Shown here: positions 33,886 to 42,168 of the stretch, in pieces | How positions within the stretch are numbered: position 1 is the first letter of the stretch | Layout: the number at the start of each line of letters is the position of its first letter | Source: Treponema sp. | Lineage (GTDB): Bacteria; Spirochaetota; Spirochaetia; Treponematales; Treponemataceae | Reading direction: 5' to 3' | NCBI GenBank assembly: GCA_024400915.1 | Contig: JAKSLX010000008.1 | Span: 1 to 64,000, forward strand | Length of the DNA stretch: 64,000 nucleotides | Position numbers and translations under genes: made by a program | The notes under the pieces: model-generated | Databases searched by the model: none | What the model saw: only the letters and a program-made list of their open reading frames with translations | What the model was told of the DNA's origin: nothing

Positions 33886-35577
33886 ATGAAATTTCATATT
33901 TACGGAAAAAAAATTCATTTTGCCTTATTCACAGGATTGTTCCTGACTCTGCTGTTTGCAGGCTGTTCAATGGCACATGACGAAAATTTGGAGGATACGC
34001 TTCCAGATAGTGTAGAATATATTGAGCTTACAGACTCCACAGTTTCTCTTTCTGACATAATGGGAAAAAAAATCTACCTGGTAACTGTAAATACTTCATC
34101 ACAAAAAGGTGAATCACAAAGATATGTCACTGAGTTTGATAATTCATATAACCTGCGGCGAATTAAGGCAGAATCACCGAAACAATTGCTGTCTGAAAGG
34201 GAATTTGAAAATCTGTTTTATGATCAGCAGGATTTATGCATACCTGCAAGAATTGATCCGCAGATACATGTGGATTTGCAGAGCGAATTTCAATGTACCC
34301 GTTCAACAGATGATGACTCTGATACTTTTGAACTGCACGCTCCAATTGACTATCAGATTGGAGATACTAGGGAAATGTATGTTGGAACTGGGGCGGATCC
34401 AAATTACACAGAAGAAGCTGTGGCTACGTTAGTTTACAAAAGTGACATCTGCAATGTTTGGGTTTGTAATGATTATCTTGCGGAGAATGAACCTGCCGGC
34501 GGAAACAAGGTGGATGCTTCTATATGTGAAAAGCTTGCCACTGTTCTTGAACAGGCTATTGTTCTTGAAAGAAATATTTTTGGAAATGAATCTGATTATC
34601 TTGGTTTGAGGATTTCCTCTGAATATCCAATGACAGAATGCAGTCCTACTGGTACAAGAATCAATCTTTTGCTTTACGATATTTCAAGCGATTATACTGA
34701 ATCTCAGACTAGTGGAACATTGGGATTTTTTACTCCTGGAGATTATTTTCCATGGAAAACAACTTACAACGGAACTTCACATTCCAATGGTGGAAAATTT
34801 CTTCACGTTGATTCGGGCTTTGCAAATAATTTTCCGGGATCTACACAATCAACTGTAGTTCATGAATTTCAGCACATGATTCACAACGGAATGTTCAGGG
34901 CAAAAGGAAAGATTTCTGAAACCTGGTATGACGAAATGTGTTCAATGCTTGCCGAAGATCTTTTGCAGAAAAAATTAGGGCTTGCCGATAAAGACGTTGG
35001 AAAAGTTAGATTCAAACACTTAATGGTCTCTTACAGGACTTTCCCGTTTTTCAAATGGGACAATTCAGATTCAAATGCCTCTGCTAAGAGTTATGCAAAT
35101 GCTTATGGACTTGGTTGTATTATATCAAAAAAATATGGTGGACCAGACTTTATTTATGAGCTTACACATAACGCTGCCAGTGGAACACTTGAAGGATTTC
35201 TTGAAGTGGTAAAAAGCCATGATCCTTTTGCCACAAAAGAATCTATCCTGCAGGACATAGCAGTAGAAATGGTAACAGGGCAGTATTCGAACCGTAACGT
35301 GGTTTCGACCGATCATGTCATGGACGATTATACATATCCAATGACAGCTTTTGATCTTCTGAACTTTGACTGGGTAAGTAGTGGAAAACAGTATAAAGGA
35401 CCGCATTATAAGTCAGTTTACAATAATCCAAAAGATGCTAATGCAAATCCAATTGTTCTGGAACCGAATCAGTTTACCATAGCTTATTTGGGAACTTCCT
35501 CTTATGATGATCTTGTTTTAGAATTTAACGGAATGGTATCAGCTGACATAAAAGAATACATTCTGGTTGTTGATTGA
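33886..35577 (+). CDS. M30 (hyicolysin)-like zinc metalloprotease lipoprotein
   Basis: A 563-residue protein with a lipoprotein signal (FTGLFLTLLFAGC). The zinc site VVHEFQHMIHN starts with His at residue 326, and ETWYDEMCSMLAED downstream could give the third ligand Glu. The HEFQH signature is that of peptidase family M30. It is likely surface- or periplasm-exposed and secreted from the same cluster as MgtC. I choose the ATG at 33886 because the signal peptide then has normal length; the open frame from 33841 begins inside mgtC. Confidence 0.75.
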   Translation: MKFHIYGKKIHFALFTGLFLTLLFAGCSMAHDENLEDTLPDSVEYIELTDSTVSLSDIMGKKIYLVTVNTSSQKGESQRYVTEFDNSYNLRRIKAESPKQLLSEREFENLFYDQQDLCIPARIDPQIHVDLQSEFQCTRSTDDDSDTFELHAPIDYQIGDTREMYVGTGADPNYTEEAVATLVYKSDICNVWVCNDYLAENEPAGGNKVDASICEKLATVLEQAIVLERNIFGNESDYLGLRISSEYPMTECSPTGTRINLLLYDISSDYTESQTSGTLGFFTPGDYFPWKTTYNGTSHSNGGKFLHVDSGFANNFPGSTQSTVVHEFQHMIHNGMFRAKGKISETWYDEMCSMLAEDLLQKKLGLADKDVGKVRFKHLMVSYRTFPFFKWDNSDSNASAKSYANAYGLGCIISKKYGGPDFIYELTHNAASGTLEGFLEVVKSHDPFATKESILQDIAVEMVTGQYSNRNVVSTDHVMDDYTYPMTAFDLLNFDWVSSGKQYKGPHYKSVYNNPKDANANPIVLEPNQFTIAYLGTSSYDDLVLEFNGMVSADIKEYILVVD

Positions 35578-35598
35578 CAGGTAACGAGGGATAGATTT

Positions 35599-35937
35599 AT
35601 GAAAAAATTGATTTTTTGCAGCCTTGCAATTTTAATGTTTTTTTCGTTTTCACTGACAGGGATGTCAAATCCAGGCTTGCAAAAAAAAATTAAAACCATT
35701 ACGGGCTCTCCGGTTTATTTAGGTAATGCGCCCTTTGAAAAGCTTGCCATAAAAGTTGCCCCAAAAGATGGCAATCCTGAAGTTTACCTGCAGATTGAAT
35801 TTCCAGAAGACTCAGAGCTGACAGAAAAGGAAATTTCGGCACTTCAAGGTTATAAAGTTAAATTTTTTGGATACATAGAAAATAGACCTGGTGTATATAC
35901 AAACCAGATATTTATATTAACCGGGTATAAAAAGTAA
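35599..35937 (+). CDS. Small secreted protein of unknown function
   Basis: A 112-residue protein with a clear signal peptide (KKLIFCSLAILMFFSFSLTG). The mature part is beta-rich (GSPVYLGNAPFEKLAIKV, then YKVKFFGYIENRPGV), compatible with an OB-like or SH3-like small barrel. It lies 21 bases after the protease gene and may be co-expressed with it. No family recognised. Confidence 0.6.
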   Translation: MKKLIFCSLAILMFFSFSLTGMSNPGLQKKIKTITGSPVYLGNAPFEKLAIKVAPKDGNPEVYLQIEFPEDSELTEKEISALQGYKVKFFGYIENRPGVYTNQIFILTGYKK

Positions 35938-36007
35938 AATGAATTTTACTTTAATTTGAGTTGAACCCTTGTTTTCTTTAATCCCCTCAATATTAAGTCC
36001 ACATTTA

Positions 36008-36036
36008 TTGTAGATATCTATAATTCCATATATAAT
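36008..36036 (+). promoter_or_regulatory. Promoter giving a leaderless XPB message
   Basis: TTGTAG (36008-36013), a 17-base spacer and a perfect TATAAT (36031-36036), then only eight bases to the ATG at 36045. Transcription should start at or next to the start codon, and no ribosome binding site exists. Confidence 0.75.
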
Positions 36037-36044
36037 AGTTCCTT

Positions 36045-37838
36045 ATGATAAATGCCGAGAATCCGCTTATAGTTCAGTCTGACAGGACGCTTCTGCTTGA
36101 TGTTCATGCACCAAGGGCAGAAGAGTGCCGCAACGCATTGATTCCTTTTGCTGAACTTATCCGTTCTCCTGAACACCTTCATACATACCAGATTTCTCCA
36201 CTTTCGCTTTGGAATGCCGCAAGTGCAGGTTTTACGGGCGCACAGGCTTTGGAAACTTTAAGGGAATTTTCACGTTATGAAATTCCTCAGGCTGTGGGAG
36301 TATGGATTTCCGAGACTGCGGAAAAATTCGGCAAGCTTCGTCTTGTGGAAGCTCCAAAAGAAAAAAATGAAAACGGTCAGGAAGAAGAATTCCTTTATCT
36401 GGTCTCAACTTCTCCTTTCGTTTTCAAGCAGATAGAAGCAAACCCTTATGCAAGAAAACAGCTGGTTCCATGCGATTATGTTGCACCGGAAAATGCAAGC
36501 GTTGAACTTACGGAAGACGAAAAGAAATTCTGTTTCTGCCTTTTGCTTGTTGACCGCGGAACAGTAAAACAGAACCTCTTGAAGCTTGGATGGCCTGTTA
36601 AGGATGATGTTCCTCTTGTTGACGGAGCTTCCCTTGAAATAAACCTTAGGGAAACAACTGCTGCAGGAAAGCCTTTTGAAATTCGCGGATATCAGAAGGA
36701 AGGTGCTGCAGCTCTCGTTGGCGACAAGGGGCCTGGCACTGGTTTTGGAACCATCGTTCTTCCTTGTGGTGCAGGCAAGACAATCGTCGGCATGACCATC
36801 ATGTCCATGCTCAAGACAAACACGTTGATTGTCACTACAAACATTACGGCAGTCCATCAGTGGATTGATGAGCTTCTGGACAAGACGGACCTTACAAAGG
36901 AACAGATTTCAGAATACACGGGGGAATCAAAGACAATTTCTCCTGTAACTGTTGCAACATATCAGATCCTTACCTGGAGACCAGAAAAGACAGGTCCTTA
37001 TCCTCATTTTGACCTTTTCAGAAAGAACAACTGGGGCCTCATAATCTATGACGAGGTCCATATGCTGCCAGCTCCAGTATTCCGTGTTGCGGCAGAAATC
37101 CAGGCTGTGCGTCGTGTAGGCCTTACTGCGACTCTGGTACGCGAAGACGGCTGCGAAGGAAATGTCTTCTCTCTTGTTGGTCCTAAGCGCTACGATGTTC
37201 CGTGGAAAGAGCTTGAAAAAGCCAAATGGATTGCAACTGCAGAATGTGTTGAGGTTCGCTTTGGCCTCCCGATGGACCGTGAAATTGAATATGCAGTTGC
37301 CGCAACCCGCGAAAAGCACCGCATAGCAAGTGAAAATCCACTCAAGGTTCAGATCGTAAAGGAACTGGTTGAAAAATATCCAGAAGACAAGATCCTTGTT
37401 ATAGGGCAATTCCTTTCCCAGCTGGATGAACTTTCAAAGGAACTAGGTGCGCCGATCATTACGGGAAAGACAAAGAATGCCGAACGCGACAAGATATACG
37501 CCGATTTCCGTGCAGGCAACATACATGTCCTTGTTGTAAGCAAGGTTGCAAATTTTGCCATCGACCTTCCGGATGCAAGCATTGCCATTCAGGTAAGCGG
37601 AACTTTCGGAAGCCGTCAGGAAGAGGCCCAGAGACTTGGAAGAATTCTCCGTCCAAAAGAGAGGACTTCAAGATTCTTTACCTTGATCACAAAAAATTCT
37701 GTGGAAGAAGATTTCGGCACAAACCGCCAGAAGTTCCTTGCGGAACAGGGGTACAGCTACAGGATCATCAGATACAACGACAAGAGCAGCTTTGACGAAC
37801 TGGACGAGCCATTGGCGCTTGAAGGATGTGGATTGTGA
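36045..37838 (+). CDS. XPB/Rad25-type DNA helicase
   Basis: A 597-residue superfamily 2 helicase. The Walker A block LPCGAGKT is at about residue 240-247, the DEVH box (YDEVHMLPA) at about 335, and GLTATLVREDG follows; the second RecA domain carries VIGQFLSQL and the arginine-finger block RLGRILRPK. This domain order, with ~180 residues before the motor, is that of bacterial and archaeal XPB. XPB opens DNA in repair and transcription. It is translationally overlapped with the helicase-associated gene downstream. Confidence 0.9.
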   Translation: MINAENPLIVQSDRTLLLDVHAPRAEECRNALIPFAELIRSPEHLHTYQISPLSLWNAASAGFTGAQALETLREFSRYEIPQAVGVWISETAEKFGKLRLVEAPKEKNENGQEEEFLYLVSTSPFVFKQIEANPYARKQLVPCDYVAPENASVELTEDEKKFCFCLLLVDRGTVKQNLLKLGWPVKDDVPLVDGASLEINLRETTAAGKPFEIRGYQKEGAAALVGDKGPGTGFGTIVLPCGAGKTIVGMTIMSMLKTNTLIVTTNITAVHQWIDELLDKTDLTKEQISEYTGESKTISPVTVATYQILTWRPEKTGPYPHFDLFRKNNWGLIIYDEVHMLPAPVFRVAAEIQAVRRVGLTATLVREDGCEGNVFSLVGPKRYDVPWKELEKAKWIATAECVEVRFGLPMDREIEYAVAATREKHRIASENPLKVQIVKELVEKYPEDKILVIGQFLSQLDELSKELGAPIITGKTKNAERDKIYADFRAGNIHVLVVSKVANFAIDLPDASIAIQVSGTFGSRQEEAQRLGRILRPKERTSRFFTLITKNSVEEDFGTNRQKFLAEQGYSYRIIRYNDKSSFDELDEPLALEGCGL

Positions 37839-39937
37839 AGCTAGATCCAAAAGTAGAGCGCATAATTGAATGGCGCGAAAGTTTTACTTCTCTTCCCGAC
37901 GATTATTTCTTTGATGTAATCCACATGTACCTTGGGGAAATAAAAACGCCGTACAATAAGCCAAAGCTTGTGGAAGAACTTTCCGTAATCCTCCGCAAAA
38001 AGGAAAACAGGGAAACCCTCATAGCATATCTTGATGAAACCGACGTAAGGATTTTGACTGCGGTCCGTTTTATTCCGGATGTGGACATCGTAAAGCTTGA
38101 AAAGTTTTTTGTTCCGGCCATGAGTCGGGGTGATCTCTACGAAGAAATTGCTTCCCTTGAAGAACGCCTCATAATCTACAATCGCGAGAATAAAATCACC
38201 GGTAAAAAAACAATTGCCTTGAATCCGCATCTGGAAGAGGAACTTGAAAAAATCCTTCAGCTTGGAAACCTCATTGCGGAAGAACCTAAACCAGAGGAAG
38301 AAGAAATTCCATCCGGAATAAAATTGACTCCACAGCTGATGGCCGTTTTTATTGCCTATGTTCTTTCCCATCCGGAATTCTGCAAGGCCAACGGTGAGCT
38401 CAAAAAGAAAACTGATACTGACCTTAAGGAAATATGTGGAATTGAATCCACCGAGATTTTCAAAAGGCTTTTCATGGGCATGAGGAATCTGGTGCTTCTC
38501 CGCGAGACCAGTGATGGCAAAGGTTGGGAAGTTGAATGGAAGAGGATGGAAGCTTTCTGTGCACTTCCTTTCAAAAGCCAGGTTGTATATCTTTGCGTTG
38601 CAGGAGCCGGGACCTTTACCAGGCGCGCCCTTGTTTCCAATGCATCTTTCTTTGCCGGAACCCTTGATTTTGCACGGGGAAAATATTTTACAAAGGAAAA
38701 GCTTTTTGCTGTTGCTTTCCTCATAAAGGAAAAAAACGGTGATGAAGATTTCAGTACAAGAAGATTTTCAAGGATTCTTTCGGGATTCAATTCAGAAGAA
38801 CAGAACGAAAACCTTGGTTCGGCAATGATTGAATCCATGATTGACAGTGCCATTGCCTTTGGCCTCATGTCGGTCAGGGGAACAACTGATAAAGGCAGTG
38901 AGCTTGTATTTGCGGAAACTGAGGGCTATCAGGAAAACTTCTCTTCAGAAAAAAAACTTCTGAGCGTGGATACCGGCTATACCGTTACGATTCTTCCAGG
39001 CCTTTCAACTCAAGAATTTTTGCCTCTTGTAAGATTCCTTGATGCAGTTGGATGTGATGTTACTAGTAATTTTGAAATAAACAGGCAGTCTGTAATCCGT
39101 GGTTTTGACCTTGGATATACAAAGGAAATGATGGAAGAGATTCTTTCAAAATATTCTTCTTTCCCTTTGCCACAGAACCTTAGGGTTTCTCTTGAGGAAT
39201 GGTCTCTATCATACAATTCTGCTGCCCTCTATAAAGGCTATGTACTTACCCTTTCTGAAGAAAACATTTTCAGGGCGGAAAATAATCCGGTTTTCAGCAG
39301 GCACATTCGCAAAGTTCTGGCACCGGGTGTTTATCTTCTTGATTTTTCAAATGATGCTGAAGTTCAGGATGTAATGAAAAAATCCGGAATAGACGTAAAT
39401 GGAAAAATAAAAGGAGTTCATAGGGAAGAAGAAGTTCAGGGACTTCCGCCAGCCAAGGCAACTCCGGTTTCTCTAGAAGAAAGTAGTAACGGAAAATTTT
39501 CTATTGATGAAAGAACTCGCCTTGGACTTTTGGAAAGATTTAAATCTGCCCTTGAAGAGATTGAAACTACAAGTGACCAGAAAGATGGTTTGCTTGACAG
39601 GATTGCGCGCAGAATTATTATTGAAGAAGATCAGCTGCGCCCTTCCAGTGTTCGCTTTGAATTGATGGAAGCTTTCGGCATGAATTTTACAGGCAAGGTT
39701 CATGTTCTTGAAAGTGCCATCCAGAAAAATTCCCTTGTGGAAATTGAACTGACCGGCAAGGAAGAAAAGATTCTTGGCATACCGAAAGGTATTGTGAAAA
39801 ACATTGATGTTCCGGTTGTTTTCCTTTCCATTGAAGATAAGGATACAAAAGAATTTTCGGATGTTGAAATTGAAATTGCAAAAATTTCCCGCGTAAGGAA
39901 AATCAGGAATGCACTTTCCCTGCGCAGGACAAAATAA
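37835..39937 (+). CDS. Helicase-associated (Helicase_C_3-type) protein, XPB partner
   Basis: A ~700-residue protein without helicase motor motifs. Residues ~1-160 are helical. Residues ~405-500 match the XPB/Ssl2-like DNA-binding domain: GYTVTILPGLSTQEFLPLVR, then GYTKEMMEEILSKYS and PLPQNLRVSLEEWS. The C-terminal part (~590-700) has two winged-helix-like units. In other bacteria such proteins sit beside XPB and probably act with it on DNA. The GTG at 37835 shares GTGA with the XPB stop and has AAGGA eight bases before it; an ATG at 37826 is the alternative. Confidence 0.72.
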   Translation: MKLDPKVERIIEWRESFTSLPDDYFFDVIHMYLGEIKTPYNKPKLVEELSVILRKKENRETLIAYLDETDVRILTAVRFIPDVDIVKLEKFFVPAMSRGDLYEEIASLEERLIIYNRENKITGKKTIALNPHLEEELEKILQLGNLIAEEPKPEEEEIPSGIKLTPQLMAVFIAYVLSHPEFCKANGELKKKTDTDLKEICGIESTEIFKRLFMGMRNLVLLRETSDGKGWEVEWKRMEAFCALPFKSQVVYLCVAGAGTFTRRALVSNASFFAGTLDFARGKYFTKEKLFAVAFLIKEKNGDEDFSTRRFSRILSGFNSEEQNENLGSAMIESMIDSAIAFGLMSVRGTTDKGSELVFAETEGYQENFSSEKKLLSVDTGYTVTILPGLSTQEFLPLVRFLDAVGCDVTSNFEINRQSVIRGFDLGYTKEMMEEILSKYSSFPLPQNLRVSLEEWSLSYNSAALYKGYVLTLSEENIFRAENNPVFSRHIRKVLAPGVYLLDFSNDAEVQDVMKKSGIDVNGKIKGVHREEEVQGLPPAKATPVSLEESSNGKFSIDERTRLGLLERFKSALEEIETTSDQKDGLLDRIARRIIIEEDQLRPSSVRFELMEAFGMNFTGKVHVLESAIQKNSLVEIELTGKEEKILGIPKGIVKNIDVPVVFLSIEDKDTKEFSDVEIEIAKISRVRKIRNALSLRRTK

Positions 39938-39955
39938 AAAGATACGGAGTACAGA

Positions 39956-41449
39956 ATGGAACGACCAAAGATCTGTCTTACTTTGACAGGAACAACAATC
40001 AGGGAAAACCTTGAGACCCTGGACAAATACAGGGACAAAATTGACATGGCAGAACTTCGCGTTGACTACCTCAACTCGGATGAACGCCTTTATGTACGCC
40101 GTTTCCCGTCACTCATTGATGTACCCTGCATCCTTACAATCCGCAGGCAGATAGACGGTGGTAAATTCATCGAAGGAGAAGCTGCCCGCACAGTTCTCTT
40201 TGCCCGCGCCCTTTCCTTTGCTGATGAAGACAAGTCGCGCAACTTTGCCTATGTAGATTTTGAAGAAGACTTTCACATTCCGAGTCTTGAAGATGCAACC
40301 CTTGCTTTTGACACAAAGGTTATCAGGAGTTTCCATGACATGCATAATCCGGTTTCTGATGTAATCGGCCGCCTTAAGAAAATGACAACATCGGGATTTG
40401 AAATTCCAAAAATTGCCTTCATGCCTCACAGTCTTGATGATGTTACAAATCTTTTCAGGGAAGCTTCAAAACTCCGTGATAACAACCATATTCTTCTTGC
40501 AATGGGTCCTATGGGTATCCCTTCAAGAATTTTGGGTGCTAAACTCAAGAACTTTTTGACCTATACTTCTTCTCCTGAGTCTATCGGAAATACAGCCAAC
40601 CTTGCTCATCTTGATGCAGTTAAACTCAATGAACTTTACAGAATGAAGACCATCAATGAAAATACAAAAATTTTTGGAATTACAGGATGGCCTTTGTCGG
40701 GAACTTCAAGTCCGGAACTTCACAATACCGGCTATACACGCCACAATATGAATTCCGTTTACATCCCTTTCCCTGCAGAAGATTTTGACCAGGCAATGAG
40801 TTTTGCAGAGACCGTTGGCGTTCAGGGATTTTCTATTACTGTTCCGCACAAGGAAGCGGTTCTTGAAAAGGCAAGCTTCATTTCTCCGGAAGTTCTGGAC
40901 ATCGGTGCAAGCAACACCATGGTTTTGAACGAAGGAAAATGGTCTTGCTACAACACTGATGCAGACGGATTTGCCCGTTCCCTTCTTGAATTTACGGAAC
41001 TCAAAAACCTTAAGCACAAGAAGGTCGCCATCATCGGTGCAGGAGGAGCTGCAAAGGCAATTGCATACGCAGTTCACAAGGCAGGAGCAAAAGCCTGTGT
41101 ATTCAACCGCACCCTTGGAAAGGCAAAGGCTCTCGCAGAAAAATATGATTTTGAATATGGTCCCCTTTCTCCGGAAGCAGGAAAGCTTTTGAGGAAATAT
41201 TCGGACATAATCATACAGACAACTTCAAAGGGAATGCACTGCAAGGAAAGTGCCAATGCAGAAAATGATCCAATCTATTTCTATGAATTTTCTGGAAAGG
41301 AAATTCTCTTTGACATCGTCTACATGCCGGAAGTTACACCGGTGATGGCTCGTGCAAAGGCTGCCGGCTGCCATGTTTGCAACGGATATTACATGCTTCG
41401 TTACCAGGGGTACAAGCAGTTTGAATTATTTACAGGAGATGAATACTAA
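39956..41449 (+). CDS. aroDE: Bifunctional 3-dehydroquinate dehydratase / shikimate dehydrogenase
   Basis: A 497-residue fusion covering two steps of the shikimate pathway. Residues ~1-215 are a type I dehydroquinase: the Schiff-base lysine in IPKIAFMP, the His in RSFHDMHNP and the acidic ELRVDYL. Residues ~228-497 are shikimate dehydrogenase: GWPLSGTSSPELHN, FSITVPHKEAVLEKA with the catalytic Lys, CYNTDADGF, and the NADP loop IIGAGGAAKAIAYA. The fused form is typical of plants, chlamydiae and some spirochaetes. It is joined by a TAATG overlap to rpiA. Confidence 0.92.
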   Translation: MERPKICLTLTGTTIRENLETLDKYRDKIDMAELRVDYLNSDERLYVRRFPSLIDVPCILTIRRQIDGGKFIEGEAARTVLFARALSFADEDKSRNFAYVDFEEDFHIPSLEDATLAFDTKVIRSFHDMHNPVSDVIGRLKKMTTSGFEIPKIAFMPHSLDDVTNLFREASKLRDNNHILLAMGPMGIPSRILGAKLKNFLTYTSSPESIGNTANLAHLDAVKLNELYRMKTINENTKIFGITGWPLSGTSSPELHNTGYTRHNMNSVYIPFPAEDFDQAMSFAETVGVQGFSITVPHKEAVLEKASFISPEVLDIGASNTMVLNEGKWSCYNTDADGFARSLLEFTELKNLKHKKVAIIGAGGAAKAIAYAVHKAGAKACVFNRTLGKAKALAEKYDFEYGPLSPEAGKLLRKYSDIIIQTTSKGMHCKESANAENDPIYFYEFSGKEILFDIVYMPEVTPVMARAKAAGCHVCNGYYMLRYQGYKQFELFTGDEY

Positions 41450-42168
41450 TGGGTATTTCAAAGGATGAACAGAAAGTGCTTGCTGCTACAACAGCAGTGG
41501 ACACATTGATTGCTGAAGGAAAAATTTTCAGCAGAATGAAGATCGGTCTTGGAACAGGATCAACTGCAATGCCTGCAGTTAAGCGCCTTTCAGAACGCAT
41601 TGCCGACGGAACACTCAAGGACGTTAAGGCTGTCGTAACAAGTTTCCAGACACAGCTTGCCTGCGAAGAATACGGTATTCCAGTTTACACTCTCAACGAC
41701 AAGGCAATCGAAGGACACCTTGACCTTGCAATCGACGGTGCAGACGAAATTGACCAGAAGAACAACCTCATCAAGGGCGGCGGTGCAGCTCACCTCCGTG
41801 AAAAGATCGTTGAATACAATGCAGGTTTCCTTGCAATCGTAGCAGACGGCTCAAAGGATGTTGATACACTCGGAACAAAATTTCCTCTTCCTGTGGAGAT
41901 CATCGCCGATGCCCGTGTTCCTGTAATCAAAGCCCTTGAAAAACTCGGTGCAACATGTACAGTACGCGAAGGCGTAAAAAAAGCAGGGCCTGTAATCACA
42001 GACAACGGTAACATGATCGTTGACTGCGTATGGAAGTCTCCAGTAGACCCTGCTGAAATGGAAGATAAGATTGATGCAATCACAGGCGTTGTTGAATGTG
42101 GTTTCTTCACAAAGAACAAGCCTGTTGCATTCATCGCAAAAGAAGATGGTTCTGTAGTTCGCCGTTAG
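41449..42168 (+). CDS. rpiA: Ribose-5-phosphate isomerase A
   Basis: A 239-residue RpiA, which interconverts ribose 5-phosphate and ribulose 5-phosphate. Motifs are GLGTGSTAMPAVKRL (phosphate loop), LAIDGADEID, and KGGGAAHLREKIVE with the catalytic Glu. The length matches the family. Coupled by TAATG to aroDE, so expressed together with it. Confidence 0.95.
   Translation: MGISKDEQKVLAATTAVDTLIAEGKIFSRMKIGLGTGSTAMPAVKRLSERIADGTLKDVKAVVTSFQTQLACEEYGIPVYTLNDKAIEGHLDLAIDGADEIDQKNNLIKGGGAAHLREKIVEYNAGFLAIVADGSKDVDTLGTKFPLPVEIIADARVPVIKALEKLGATCTVREGVKKAGPVITDNGNMIVDCVWKSPVDPAEMEDKIDAITGVVECGFFTKNKPVAFIAKEDGSVVRR

Noticed and set aside
36405..37409. Minus-strand open frames within the XPB gene
   Set aside because: They are antisense shadows of a clearly coding gene, with no start signals or known domains.
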